A stretch of 36,400 nucleotides of DNA from Chitinophaga pinensis (GCF_007896845.1 NZ_VOHS01000046.1:1-36400); one strand, 5' to 3'. Counted from the first letter of the stretch, positions 8,119-19,950 are shown. Notes: generated by a model from the sequence alone, not told the origin. Numbers and translations are program-made.

Positions 8119-11100
8119 TTGATGAAAAAGCTTCTAATACTCCTATGCCTGTTCCTGGTTGGTGCATTTGAAATGGTGCATGCTCAGACAGTGTATGTGA
8201 ACGTACCGGACACGGTATGTATGTCTACAACCAATGCGACAGCGAATCAGCAGAAGTTCTCAAGTATGAATGCAAGGGTGACTGGTGCCGGCATTACCGT
8301 GACACAAAAGGCGACGTGGGAGATCACGACGCCTAATGGCACTGATGCGGATTACGAAGTCCTCTATTCTGAGAATGCAGCTGCTGATAAGCCGACAAAA
8401 CTGAAGAATACCACAACACTGACATTGCAGTTCCTTGTACCGGGTGATTACACCTTCAAAGCCACTATGACTTATACAGGATCTGACGGAGTAGCGAGAA
8501 CAGTGGTTGAGACAAGAAGGCTGCATGCTGTCAACTGTACCATTACCACCTGTGGTGACGGATCTGAGACAATGGCAGGCTTTTCGGAGGATTTCGGCGC
8601 CATGAATCTGGGCGTTGACCGAAGAAATTATCCCGTGGATGGTGTGGTATTGTATAATTACCAGCCGACGGGTGCATTACAGGAAGATAATTATGTGATT
8701 TCAAATAATCCCCGGCTGGCAAGAGATACCTGGGCGAATGTAACAGATCATACCGGCGGTTTCCGTGGCGGTATGCTGGTAGTAAATTCATCCATTACTC
8801 CGCGTCAGTTTTATACAAAGACCATCACTGGTCTTTGTCCGGGTTCAATATATAACTTCAGCGCGTGGTTATTAAACGTTAATACATTAAATGACCTGAC
8901 AGATTGCGGTAACTATCAATATGCAGGTGTCACCTTCAAAGTAGTAGATGCGAAGACACCAACCAGAGTACTGAATGCATTTGATACCCGTTCCGTATCG
9001 ATGATGTTAGGTGCAAAAGGTCCTACATGGCAACGCTATGGTGGTACTTTCGTCGTACCGTCAGATGTTGACTCCGTAAAAGTATATATAGTAAATAATA
9101 AACCGGGAGGTTGTGGAAACGATATCGCCATTGACGATATCGAATTTTCTTATTGTAGCCCTAACATCGTTTCAGAAATAGACGGCGATAAAGAAAGCCT
9201 TGCGGAAGTATTGTGTGAAGGCGCTCCTATTACCCTGACTTCCAGTTATGCACCGGCTGATTACTTCTCAGATCCTGTATTTGAATGGCAGATGAGTGAT
9301 GATGAAGGTAAGACATGGTTGCCGGTACCATTTGGAACATCTACAGGAAATAAATTGATCATTGGCGACGGAGAACTGAAAGGCACACGGAAAGTGGCGT
9401 CCGATTATTTGTTCCGTACCATTATATATGAAAGAGGCAGCGATCAGAGCACCTGTGCATCTCCTTCTTCTGAGATCAGGCTCACTATCCTGCCAATGCC
9501 TAATCTGACCCTGACCGCCAGTCAGGTGTGTGAAGGTGCAAACGTAGACCTTGAAGCATCTGGTGGATTTGATTCATACAGCTGGAAAGACTTACCTGCT
9601 TATACTGGTACCACCCGTACGATCGTAGTAGACAAGGATACAACGATCACCGTGTTTGGTTATGTGAACTATGCAGATGGTCATACCTGTCAGGATGAAA
9701 ACAGCATTTTTATCGGTACCGTACGTTCTCCGGTACTCGATGTATTCGTATCTGAGTCAAATGTTTGTATCGGGGAGTCCATTGATATGAAGATCAACAG
9801 CGTACTGAGTGGTTACAATATTCACTGGTTCAGAGGTCCTGACGCAAGTGGTAATAAAGTAGCGATGCCTGAGTACGATGGTCTCACCGATGTGACCCAA
9901 TTCCAGATCGGTTCAGTTGCGGATAGCGTATTCAGTGTAGTGGTAAGTGATCCGGCTAATATCTGTGAAGTAGAATCTGCACCTATTAAGATTAAGTCAT
10001 CAATCACACCGATCACCCATCTGAAGCCTAACCAGAATACTTTCTGCGCAAGTGCTAACGCAACGGGTAACTTCACTGTGGAGGTAGATAAAGTAACAGG
10101 TGCTTCCGGTACATGGAGAGTAGAAGAGATTTTCGGCCCGGCTGTAACCGACGACGTAATTGATGATTACGTAAGAATTCTGCTGCCATCTGCTGAAAGA
10201 ACAAGAGTGACCATCAAGAAACCGGGTACTTCTGTAGTATTGTCATGGACACTGAGAACTGCAGCTAATGCAGGTTGTACAACAGTTGTACTGGATACTC
10301 TGAATCTCCTGCTCGATCCGACCTACTCACATGCCGGTCCGGATACAACACAGTGTGGTACCGATAATATCTTTACCATGAACGCCAGCAAACCTGCACC
10401 TGAAACAGAGCTGTATGGTGCTGCTGCTGAAAGAGGTAAATGGAGACTGATATCCGGTAATGCAACCATTGCTTACGATACCGCTTATAATACAACAGTT
10501 ACGGCACTCAATCCGGAAGGGGATATCGTCCTGACATGGACAATTACCAACCTCGGTGGTTGTGTGGCGAACGTAGATACCGTGATCCTGCATAAAATAG
10601 GTAAACCGGTTATCAGACTGGCAAGTCCTGCGAAGGCTTGTACCAGCAAAGGGTTCTTCATGCTGGATACATTATCTACCAAAGGAACACCTACCTTATA
10701 TTCAATTACTACAGCTGCTCCGGCAATGCCAGGATTTATAGCGGTAACTGACCAACCACTGTCATGGCCGCTGCGGGTGAATATCCCGACTAATCTGGCA
10801 CCGGGTACATATAACTTTAACTTTAGCTACAGAACAGTTAAAGCGGGTTGCGATTCTACTGTTCCATTTACTGTGAATGTAGAAACAGCGCCAACGCCGG
10901 CAACCAGCATCACTTCCAGCACGACTGGCGTATGTGGTAGCGGTTCTGCGACACTGACTGTAAATGGTGGCGGCCTTGGCCTGCAGTCCGATGGTGTAAC
11001 ACCAAACGCGGTATGGGCATGGTATGCTGGTGGTTGTGGTACAGGTACCCGTATCGGTACCGGTCCGACCATTACTGTACCGCTCACCGCTGTAACCACT

Positions 11101-14100
11101 TTTTATGTAAGAGCTGAGAGCCTCGGCGCCTGTGATACAACTGCCTGTGTGAGCACAACAGTTACCTTCACCGGTATGCCGGCTGCTGTAAATGCGGGTC
11201 CTGATCAGTCTAAATGTAATACTACTGCCTTCACCATGGCAGCAAGCGTAGCAACACCCGGCACCGGTACATGGGTACTGCCTGCTGGTACAACGGCAAC
11301 GGTAACACCTGGTCAAAGCAACAATCCTGCTGCTGTTATTAATGTACCTGCCGGTATTACAGTAGACGCAGTATGGAGTGTGACCAACGGTACCTGTGTG
11401 GCAAATGACACAGTAAGACTGATTAACTATGCGCTGCCTACACTCGCAAATGCGGGTCCGGATATCGCACAATGTGGCAACACTGCCTTCACCATGGCTG
11501 CAAATGCAGCAGTGACAGGTACAGGTGTATGGTCACTGGTGGCAGGTAGCACGGCTACTATTACTGCCGGACAGGCAAACAATCCAACAGCTGTAATCAA
11601 TGTTCCGGCCGGTTCAACAACAAGAGCTATCTGGACCATTACCAATACACTTTGTACCACAAGAGATACCGTAGTGCTTACCAGCACTGCCGGACCAACC
11701 ACTGCTAATGCCGGTCCTGACCAGGCACAATGTGGTAATAATAGCTTCGTCATGGCAGCGACACCGGTAACCACCGGTACCGGTACATGGACCCTGCCTG
11801 CAGGTAGCGCGGCTACCATCACCGCAGGACAGGCCAATAACCCGAACGCTACTATTACTTTACCAATCGGATCTTCCACTTTCGCCATATGGACTACATC
11901 CAGTGGTACCTGTACAACAGTTGATACCGTAAGACTGAGCAATGGTTTGGCTGCAACAGTAGCTGCCGCCGGTCCTGATCTGTCCCAGTGTGGTAACGGC
12001 GCCTTTACGCTGGCAGCCAATACTGCGACTATTGGTACCGGAACATGGACCGTAGTATCTTCTATTCCTGCTGGCTACGTACTGCCAGCTGCTGTAGTGA
12101 ATAATCCTACGGCTGCACTCAGTCTGCCTGCCGGTACAACAGTCGTATTACGCTGGACCATTTCAAATGGTGGTTGTGCTACTTCCGATGATGTAACACT
12201 GTCCAACAGCCTCGCACCTAATCCTGCTGCTGCTGGTCCTGACCAATCCAAATGTAACGTCGCCGCCTTCACCCTTGCAGCAAACAGTGCAGCGGGTGGT
12301 ACAGGCAGATGGGATGTGATCTCTCCGGCAGGTTATACTTTCCCTGCTGCAGATGTAGCTAACCCTACCGCTACTATTAATATACCTGCTGGTACCGAAC
12401 TGACATTGAAATGGACAATCGCTAACGGTGGTTGTACAACAAGTGACACCGTGTTACTGGGCAACTTCGCACAGCCAAATGCAGCTGCTGCTGGTGCTGA
12501 CCAGTCACAATGCGAAGGCCTCGACTTTATCATGGCTGCCAACAAACCATCTGTAACAGGTGCTGTTGGTACATGGACAGTGGTAAGTGGTGCTGCCACC
12601 ATCGCTGCGGGTCAGGCTAATTTCGATACCGCACACATTATATTGTCATCCGGCGCGACAGCTGTTTTACGTTGGTCTATTACCAACGGTAGCTGTACCA
12701 GCTCCGATGATGTAACCTTAACAAGCATTCCTAAACCTACAACTGCGACCGCCGGTCCTGATCAGCAGCATTGCGAAAATGCACTGTTCAACATGACCGC
12801 TAACACACCGGTAACAGGTACTGCCACATGGATACTGCCTGCCGGCACAGCTGCAACAATTCCTGCCGCTGACAGAAACAACCCTGCCGCTATCGTAACT
12901 GTACCTGCCGGTACAAGTGTTACACTGGCGTGGGTAATATCCAACAGTACCTGTAACTCGGTGGACAGCGTTATGCTCACCAACAACGTAATGCCAAACA
13001 ACGCAAATGCGGGTGGTGATCAGGTTCATTGTGATGATCCACGATTCACTATGAACGCAAATAACGCTTCCCCGGCTACTGCTGTCGGTACCTGGAGCGT
13101 TGTGAGCGGTACTGCTACCATTGCTGACATACACAGCGCAACGTCTGTTGTAACTGTTACTGCCGGTAACTCCGCTACACTGCGCTGGACCATTGCCAAT
13201 GGCTCCTGTTCTTCTACTCCGGATGATGTGGTGCTGACTAACCAGCCTGCTATTCAGGGTAATACCATCACCGCCGATCAGGTACTTTGTGCAAGCGATA
13301 CGCCTGCTCCCCTGAGCGGTGGCACCATCACCGGCGGTACCGGTACCTATACCTTCCAATGGCAGGTAAGTACTGTCAGTGCCGTAACCGGTTTCACCAA
13401 CGTCATGGCAGCAGATGGTACAAACGAAATATTCACACCGCCAGCTATTGCCCGCCATACATGGTACAGACGTGTGGTAATGTCTGGTGCATGTACCGGT
13501 AACATCAGTAACGCAGTAATGCTTACTCTGATGAATATTCCGCCGGTAGTGATCTCCGTTCCTGATCCGCTTTCTATTGATTGCGCAGGTGGTGTTGATC
13601 CTGCTACTAAATTTGGTACGCCTGTATTCAGCCATGCTCCATATGATAATGAACCACTGACCATCACTTATAATGATGTGACCACAGTAGTAGATGCATG
13701 TGCGACAACAGTTACCCGTACCTGGACAGCGATCGACCGTTGTGGTCTGAGCACTCAGGCACAACAGGTGATTACTATAACAGATAAAACTAAACCGGTA
13801 TTCACCACTACCGCTCCGGCTAACATTACAGTAAACTGTGACGCAGTGCCAGCAGCGGTTACAATGACAGCCACTGACAATTGCGCGGGTACTATGACTA
13901 TCACGCCAATTGAAGAAAGACAAGACGCAGGCGCAAGCTGTCCGAGCAATTATATACTGGTGCGCAAATGGGTAGCGGTTGATGCCTGTGGCAACAAAAC
14001 AGACACCCTGAAGCAGATCATCAATGTAAGAGATATGACACCGCCGGTATTCGATGCTCCGGCTCCGGCTAACATTACAGTTGATTGTGATAAAGTACCT

Positions 14101-16622
14101 GCAGCCGCCCAGATGACAGCCACCGACAATTGTACGCCGGGTGTGATCACCGTAAATCCGGTAGATACACGTAAGGCTATCAACGGTAGCAAATGCACGG
14201 AAAACTATCAGTTGATCCGTACATGGACTGCGACTGACCTTTGTGGTAACAAAACCGTACTGACCCAGACGATCACAGTACAGGATACTATCAGACCACG
14301 ATTCTCCGTAGTCGTACCTGCTGCTGTTACTGTTGATTGTGATAAGGTGCCCGGTGTGGAAAGTGTGACCGCTACAGACAATTGCACAGCGAATGTATCC
14401 GTGAAACTGACCGAAACAAAACAATCATTGTCAAGCTCTTGTCTCAACAGCTATAAACTGACCCGTACATGGATCGCGACCGATAATTGTGGTAATACTG
14501 CCACTATGCAACAGGTAGTGACCGTACAGGATACCACCAAACCGGTATTCGTCGTAGCGCCTCCGGCTGATACAACTGTTAGCTGTAACGCTGTACCGGG
14601 TCCTCCGACAACCCTGAGAGCAAGCGACAACTGTGGTACCGTTAAGATCTCCTATACACAGACACGCGAAACCATCCGGGTGCTTGTGCGGGTAACTACC
14701 GCCTGATCCGTACATGGACTGCAAAAGATGCTTGTAACAATGCAACGATTGCCCGTCAGGTGATCACCGTAACAGATACAACTGCTCCGGTAATCGATCC
14801 GGCGCCTGCTGATATCACCATCGGTTGCAGTGACGCTATTCCGGGTGCAGCCGCGCTCTATGCAGTGGACAACTGTGACGTGAACTTCCCTAAGAAAGTG
14901 ACCATGGTACAGGATCCGTTCGTAGTAGACAAGTGTAACGGTTATACCATCGTAAGAAGATGGAACATTTCAGATGCCTGTGGTAATGCGGCTATTGAAA
15001 GAGTACAGACCATCACGGTGAATCCTTGTCCGAGACCGGAACTGGATCCGAACTTACCGGCGAACTGCTCTTCCAATACCAAATTTGCAGTGCTCTTAAA
15101 GAATAAAGTAAACAAGCCGAAATTCACCCTGATCAGCGTTATCCCGGCAACAGCTGTAGCAACACCGCTGACGCAAAACAGTAACGTATTCGATCTGAAC
15201 GGTGCAACGCAGGCTACCTTCGCAGTAATCGACGGTAATACAGGTTGTTCTTCTGACACCGTCACCTACGATCTGCAGTATATAGAGAAACCAGTTGTAG
15301 ACCTTGGCGCTGATGTCGCTGTATGTAACGGTGAATCTGTAACACTGGATGCCGGTACTGCAAATGCAGGTTATAATATCCGCTGGTCAACGGGTGAGAC
15401 TACCCAGACCATCGTAACAAATACTCCGGGTACTTATCACGTTACAGTATTCAACGGTATCTGTGCAACAACTGATTCTGTGAAACTGAGCGTGAATAAT
15501 CCACCGACCATCGATATGGCCGATACCACCATCTGCGAAGGCAGCACACTCCGACTGGATGCGACCACTTCCGGCGCAACCTATGTATGGAGTACTGGTG
15601 AAACAACGCCTTTTATCGATGTATATATGCAGGGTACTTATACCGTGGACGTAACACTGAATGGCTGTACCACCCACGACGAACTGGATGTAACGGTAGC
15701 AACTGCACCAAACATCACCCTGACAGACGATGTTGAAATCTGTCCGAATGAAACAGCGATGCTGACAGTAGATCCGGATGGTGGAAACGTACGCTGGAAC
15801 AACGGTGAAGTAACCAATTCTATCGTAGTATCAAGACCGGGTGATTACTGGGTAGCTGTAAACCGCAGCAATTGCGTAGTAACGGACACCGTTAAAGTAG
15901 TCCTGAAGTCTCAGCTGGATATCAATATCGGACCTCAGCGTGATATCTGTGCCGGTGGTCGTGTAGTACTGGATGCTACCAATGCCGATGCAGTTTCTTA
16001 CCTGTGGAACGATGGCGACACCAATCCGGTTAAAGAAGTAACCACTCCGGGCAGATACACTGTATCTGTAATGGATAGATTCTGTTCTGCGATCACTATG
16101 GATAGTGTGGACGTGGTAGTAGCTGGTATCCCTGCATTCGATCTGGGCCGCGATACCACCCTGTGTCTGGACAATGTGCTGAACCTGAAAATAGATGCAG
16201 GTGCAGGCAATCAGGTACGCTGGCAGGATGGTACTACAGGAAGTACCTATAAAGTGACCAGCACCGGTTATTATACAGTAACAGTATTCAACGATTGCGG
16301 TTCCGCATCCGACCAGATAGCGGTGACCTTCAAACCTTGCGAACCTGAACCGGGCTTACCAACCGCCTTTACACCAAATGGTGATGGTAAAAACGATGTA
16401 TTCAGACCAGTTGTCAAAGGACCGATGTATGACTACGAGTTAAGCATCTATAATCGTTGGGGTACTCTGGTGTTCCGCACCGTTGAATCCAGACTTGGAT
16501 GGGATGGTCGTTACCTTGGCGCACTCGTAGATAGCGGATCTTACATCTGGGTAATGGGTTATAGAGAGAAAGCAGCCGGTCCGAAGATCGTGCTGAAAGG
16601 ACAGATCACGCTCCTGAGATAA
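8119..16622 (+). CDS. Giant T9SS-exported repeat protein with Ig-like, HYR and gliding-associated C-terminal domains (one frameshift)
   Basis: About 2,834 codons once one missing base near 14675 is restored; as read it breaks into 8119-14706 and 14760-16622. The repair turns the broken end into PGACAGNYRLIRTWTAKDAC, the expected continuation. A signal peptide covers residues 1-23 (cut after VHAQ). Then come a jelly-roll-like region about 140-350 (FSAWLLN, GNDIAIDDIEFSYC), PKD/Ig-like domains, about nine Ig-like repeats, about six HYR repeats, and five Cys-containing strand repeats ending in WSTGETT-type motifs. The last 90 residues are the T9SS type B sorting domain: PTAFTPNGDGKNDVF, YNRWGTLVF, GWDG, GSYIW. 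It should be exported across the outer membrane by T9SS and may act in adhesion or gliding. A strong terminator follows. The ligand is unknown. Confidence 0.9.
10330..13250 (+). repeat. About nine tandem Ig-like repeats of about 85 codons in the adhesin
   Basis: Each unit begins with an AGPDxxxCG...FTMAAN pattern, continues with GTGTW...GxATI...NNPxA and V.AGxT, and ends WTITNGxCTxxDTVxLxN. Starts fall near 10333, 11191, 11449, 11707, 11964, 12228, 12482, 12749 and 13003. From the second on, spacing is 252-267 bases. Stretches are similar at DNA level, so the copies could recombine or be miscounted in assembly. Confidence 0.85.
13540..15030 (+). repeat. HYR-type repeat array in the adhesin
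   Basis: About six units of roughly 80-85 codons. Each has an opening D.TxPVF...PANITVxCDxVPA, a TATDNC core and an RTWxAxDxCGN end that leads into ITVxDTT of the next unit. This is the hyalin-repeat (HYR) pattern, an Ig-like fold common in extracellular adhesins. The frameshift near 14675 falls in the penultimate unit. Confidence 0.85.
15290..16330 (+). repeat. Five C-terminal strand repeats before the T9SS sorting domain
   Basis: Units of about 69-72 codons start near 15295, 15510, 15714, 15920 and 16138. Each carries an LGxDxxxC opening, a LDA core, W(S/N)xGxTT, and a PGxYxVxVxNxC close. This PKD-like pattern often precedes gliding-associated C-terminal domains in Bacteroidota. Confidence 0.8.
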
Positions 16623-16646
16623 GAAGAAGTGTAAAGTACAATAGGC

Positions 16647-16684
16647 AAAGGCGTCCCGGGTTGATCACGGGGCGCCTTTTTTTA
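16647..16684 (+). terminator. Intrinsic terminator after the adhesin gene
   Basis: AAAGGCG/CCCG pairs with CGGG/GCGCCTTT around a short loop, followed by a T-run to about 16683. It lies 25 bases after the adhesin stop. Confidence 0.8.
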
Positions 16685-16739
16685 ATTAAGAATCAGGTTG
16701 GTTAGTGAATGTATTACCTTTACCGATTTACGATTGGCT

Positions 16740-17285
16740 ATGGATAACAGAATGTTGTGGAATGAACGATATACAAAAGGATTACCTGCGCTGGAAATAC
16801 CTGACCCCTTTTTTGTGAAAATGTACGAAGAGCATATCAGCAAAGCGTTCCCTGATGGGGGGATGGCTTTAGATCTGGCAGCAGGTACCGGCAGGCATAC
16901 CTTATACCTCTCAGCAGAGAACTGGCAGGTCAGCGCAGTGGATATTTCAGATGTCGCGATGGAAAGACTGGCGGAGAAAGCGCCGGGGAATCTGGTGCAG
17001 ACAACCTGTGTAGATCTGGGAGAATATTCCTTTCCCGTGGCTGCTTTTGACCTGATCGTACTGTATTATCACTTTGACCGGGCATTGTTTGGCACTGTGA
17101 GTGCCGCTCTGAAACCGGGTGGATTACTGATCAGTAAACAAGCGGTTGGGAAACCAACGAGTCCACATGCTTTACAGGAGCATGAGCTGCTGCGGCTGAC
17201 GGAAGGACTGGAAAAGATCAGTTACGGGGAAAGACCGGTAAAGGAAAGGGGAGTAGCTGAATATCTGGGGCGTAAGCCTTTTTAA
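16740..17285 (+). CDS. Class I SAM-dependent methyltransferase
   Basis: A 181-residue protein from the start chosen at 16740 (MDNRMLWNERY, where family similarity begins); an in-frame ATG at 16698 would add 14 residues and sits close to the preceding terminator. Motif I reads ALDLAAGTGRHTLYL, followed by an acidic SAVDISDVAMERL end of strand 2. Then come FDLIVLYYHFDR and LKPGGLLISKQ, the usual post-motif III strand. The pattern is that of small tellurite-resistance TehB-like or ubiquinone/menaquinone-type methyltransferases, but the substrate cannot be assigned. Cytoplasmic. It is flanked by terminators on both sides and so is probably a single-gene unit. Confidence 0.85.
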   Translation: MDNRMLWNERYTKGLPALEIPDPFFVKMYEEHISKAFPDGGMALDLAAGTGRHTLYLSAENWQVSAVDISDVAMERLAEKAPGNLVQTTCVDLGEYSFPVAAFDLIVLYYHFDRALFGTVSAALKPGGLLISKQAVGKPTSPHALQEHELLRLTEGLEKISYGERPVKERGVAEYLGRKPF

Positions 17286-17289
17286 ATAA

Positions 17290-17322
17290 GAAGCGGACGT
17301 CTTTTTAAGGACGTCCGCTTTC
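17290..17322. terminator. Bidirectional terminator between convergent genes
   Basis: AAGCGGACGT and ACGTCCGCTT (17290-17320) form a perfect stem around CTTTTTAAGG, with T-rich sequence following. It lies between the stops of the methyltransferase and the GH99-like gene and can serve both. Confidence 0.8.
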
Positions 17323-17327
17323 GTTTA

Positions 17328-18986
17328 TTACTGATTGATTTTGAACTTCTCTGAAGCACCAATAGTAGTTTTGGTACAGGTCATACGGGCCAGACCATCT
17401 TCTGCTGACAGATAAGCGCCGTTATTCCCTCTGAAAGAAATCGTACCATCACTGTTGCTGATCCATTCAAACTGCTCCCATGGACCGATGGATGCACGGT
17501 TACAATTCACAGCTTGTGTGCCGTTTTCAGAACAAACATAATTATTCTGATTACGCAGCGCGATCCTGCCACCGCCTGCATCCACTACGGTAAACTGCTC
17601 CCATGACTGTGCCACGGTACGGTTACAGATCATCGGCTGTGTATTGCCTTCACTGCATACATACAGATTATTGAAGCCTTTAATGGTCACTGTCTGACCG
17701 ATAGGGATCACTGTGCCACCGGGAATAGTAGGCGTAGGACGTACTGCTGTCAAAGCAATCTGTCCTTTCAGCATACGGCCACCGTCACCAGTGAGACGCA
17801 GGTAGTAGTCTGCAGAACAGGCCGTACCGTCTTCATCCAAAGTACGGAAACTGGAACCTGCCGGGATCTGGCTGATATTTTCAGCTGTCTTGGCAATCTG
17901 ATTCCCCTCATTGTACTCATCAAACATAGAGATGTAAATACCCTGACATCCCAGTCTGATCATGTTATAGAACTGACGCCACATAAAATCTCCATGTGCA
18001 CGCTGTCTTTCCTGCAGATCACCCGGTAATACGCATGGCTGATAATCAATACCGTTAGCATTACAATAGGCCTGATCAGGCGTATTGACGTTAGTATAGA
18101 AATTATCCGCGTCGTTAACATTACCAATACGACCTACCATCCATGGAGAAATCATATTCAGCGCTTTGTACGTGTTCAGGAATCCCGGTCTGGAATCGCT
18201 GGTTTCATTACGCCAGTGCGTAGGAATACCACCGATCACATAACAACCCTGACTCTTGAACCAGTTTATCACCTCCAGACAAACTGCCGCTGACCATGGG
18301 TGATTGTCGTCATTAAAGCCAAAACCCCAGATACATACCACCGGTTTGCCATTCTGGTAAGCATAGGCAGTTGAAGAGGTGTAAGTGGACATTTTGTTGG
18401 TCCAGTCAGTCTTGATTTCTGACTGCATGTTGGTCCAGCCACTGACATCATACATGATGTAGAACTTACGTCCATAAGTTTCTGCGGCCGTTTTCACCTT
18501 TGCGGTGATAGCATCCCTTACCGGACCTTCCTGTCCGTTAGGATTGAAACGCTGTAAAGCTGCAACGTCAATGTTGTTCTGTTGCATCCAGAGGAAATGC
18601 GTATTCACCGTCTGGTCAGAGAAGGAAGAGAACAGCTTTGCAGGTTGTCCGTTGTTGAGTGCCGGCCATGCAGTAGTGTAAGTGTTGCTGTAATCCCTTA
18701 CATCCGGCCACGACTTGATACCATTGTTCGTTGCTGAGGGTAGCTGGCCCCAGTTCTGCGTCCAGTGCCACCACGCATTAATGGGAGAGCCATCTCCCGT
18801 ACAGGCAAACCAGCCCTGATAGCCGACTGTAATTTTCCCTACCACATCTCCTACAGGAGATGCCTGGGCGTTTGCCAACATGTTCTTTGTGCCGGAGAGA
18901 GCATCAGCCTCCTGGAGGCTTTTTTTGGTACAACTGATAGCAAAGAGGATACTGATCGCTACGAGTACACGATTGCTGATTTTCAT
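17328..18986 (-). CDS. GH99/GH71-like glycosidase lipoprotein with C-terminal beta-trefoil domain
   Basis: A 552-residue predicted surface or periplasmic lipoprotein. Residues 1-19 form a lipoprotein signal with the lipobox AISC. The body (about 50-410) is a TIM-barrel-like module of the GH71/GH99-like group: VGYQGWFACTGDG, WWHW, FLWMQQNNIDVAALQRF, YIMYDVSGW, VIGGIPTHWR, and SMFDEYNEGNQIAKTAE, which matches the catalytic-Glu loop of GH99. Residues about 430-552 hold three repeats of a VCSEGNTQP-type/WEQF pattern, a fascin- or ricin-like beta-trefoil likely to bind carbohydrate. GH99 members are endo-alpha-mannosidases and GH71 members alpha-1,3-glucanases; which applies here is open. No SusC/SusD pair is adjacent. 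Monocistronic, with a shared terminator at its 3' end. Confidence 0.8.
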   Translation of the reverse strand: MKISNRVLVAISILFAISCTKKSLQEADALSGTKNMLANAQASPVGDVVGKITVGYQGWFACTGDGSPINAWWHWTQNWGQLPSATNNGIKSWPDVRDYSNTYTTAWPALNNGQPAKLFSSFSDQTVNTHFLWMQQNNIDVAALQRFNPNGQEGPVRDAITAKVKTAAETYGRKFYIMYDVSGWTNMQSEIKTDWTNKMSTYTSSTAYAYQNGKPVVCIWGFGFNDDNHPWSAAVCLEVINWFKSQGCYVIGGIPTHWRNETSDSRPGFLNTYKALNMISPWMVGRIGNVNDADNFYTNVNTPDQAYCNANGIDYQPCVLPGDLQERQRAHGDFMWRQFYNMIRLGCQGIYISMFDEYNEGNQIAKTAENISQIPAGSSFRTLDEDGTACSADYYLRLTGDGGRMLKGQIALTAVRPTPTIPGGTVIPIGQTVTIKGFNNLYVCSEGNTQPMICNRTVAQSWEQFTVVDAGGGRIALRNQNNYVCSENGTQAVNCNRASIGPWEQFEWISNSDGTISFRGNNGAYLSAEDGLARMTCTKTTIGASEKFKINQ

Positions 18987-19223
18987 AGTATGTGTGTTTT
19001 GTTCGGAATTTACCGGTAATGGATCTGGAGAATGAGGGTTTTAAATCAGTAAATAAAAGTATATGGTTTCTGCGCGAACGATGGAATTATAGGATGCGTT
19101 ACTTAAACGGCAACACGTTCCGGAATATTGCAGACAGCTGCAATATAATTTTTGATATCGCAAGAAGCGGGTTGAATGCGACTTCCGGCAGCTCTACCTT
19201 TGGTTTGTCAAAATTAGTTTATT

Positions 19224-19883
19224 ATGCATCTCCGCTCGGAACCATCCATTCTTTACTTTGGTACACCGGTTGTATTGATCGGTACCTGTAATGAGAATGG
19301 CTCTTATAATCTCGCGCCTATGTCCTCCATTTTCTGGTTGGGATGGCGTTGTATGCTAGGCCTTTCAGCCGTATCCAAAACCACAGAAAACATCCTCCGT
19401 ACAAAAGAATGTGTACTTAATCTGCCATCAGTAGCACAGGTAGCAGCTGTCAACCGGCTCGCCCGTACTACCGGCAGCGATCCCATACCCGCGGGCAAAT
19501 TGCAGAAAGGATACAGATATGAACCTGATAAGTTTGAAACCGCCGGACTAACGCCCCTGACAGCAGATACTGTATCCGCTCCCAGAGTATCAGAATGTCC
19601 GGTACAGCTGGAAGCTATATTGGAAGGTACTTATGGACTGGCGCAGCACAGTGAAACACAAAGAGGCAAAATACTCACTCTGGAAATGCGTATTACAAGG
19701 GTACATCTGGACGAAAATATCCTGATGAAAGGACAGGAGAATAAGGTAGACCCCGATAAATGGCGTCCTCTGATAATGAGTTTTCAGGAGTTTTATGGTC
19801 TCGGAGATAAGCTGCACCCTTCCACGCTGGCAGAGATAGACGAGTCACTGTATCGGACACCGGACATAGCAGCGGGCAGGTAA
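19224..19883 (+). CDS. Flavin reductase-like FMN-binding split-barrel protein
   Basis: A 219-residue cytoplasmic protein of the flavin reductase/flavoredoxin family. The N-terminal part shows the family pattern: FGTPVVLIGTCNENGSYNLAPMSS and LSAVSKTTENILRTKECVLNLPS, with the loop that contacts FMN phosphate. A central SAPRVSECPVQLEA strand and EMRITRVHLDE follow. Such proteins use NAD(P)H-derived electrons through bound FMN or serve as the reductase of a two-component monooxygenase; no partner oxygenase is nearby. Another ORF overlaps its 5' end on the same strand (from 18992) but looks like nothing known. It is divergent from the GH99-like gene across about 237 bases. Confidence 0.82.
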   Translation: MHLRSEPSILYFGTPVVLIGTCNENGSYNLAPMSSIFWLGWRCMLGLSAVSKTTENILRTKECVLNLPSVAQVAAVNRLARTTGSDPIPAGKLQKGYRYEPDKFETAGLTPLTADTVSAPRVSECPVQLEAILEGTYGLAQHSETQRGKILTLEMRITRVHLDENILMKGQENKVDPDKWRPLIMSFQEFYGLGDKLHPSTLAEIDESLYRTPDIAAGR

Positions 19884-19921
19884 GGCCCTGACTGACCGTT
19901 AACAGGCTGTATAAGGTTAAT

Positions 19922-19950
19922 AGTAAAAAAAGAGCCCTGAGAACAGGGCT
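19922..19950 (-). terminator. Intrinsic terminator for the two-component operon
   Basis: AGCCCTG and CAGGGCT (19933-19950) form a 7-bp stem around AGAA. Reading on the minus strand it is followed by a run of Ts, so it ends transcripts from the response regulator gene about 180 bases upstream. Confidence 0.65.

Noticed and set aside
10330..13250. CRISPR array or non-coding tandem repeats
   Set aside because: The periodicity of about 255 bases is in frame and encodes Ig-like domains; no short palindromic repeats with unique spacers occur.
12718..14424. Long minus-strand ORF (568 codons) inside the adhesin gene, and similar ones at 10762-11472 and 11427-12020
   Set aside because: They are antisense to a convincing repeat protein, are full of Cys/Arg/Ser low-information sequence, and owe their length to the periodic codon use of the repeats.
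14671..14680. Programmed frameshift in the adhesin gene
   Set aside because: The break is explained by a single missing base, with no slippery heptamer and stimulatory structure. The same kind of break occurs in many other genes here.
18992..19291. Plus-strand ORF of 99 codons before the flavin reductase gene
   Set aside because: It overlaps the flavin reductase 5' end in another frame, has no recognisable pattern and begins inside the divergent promoter region.
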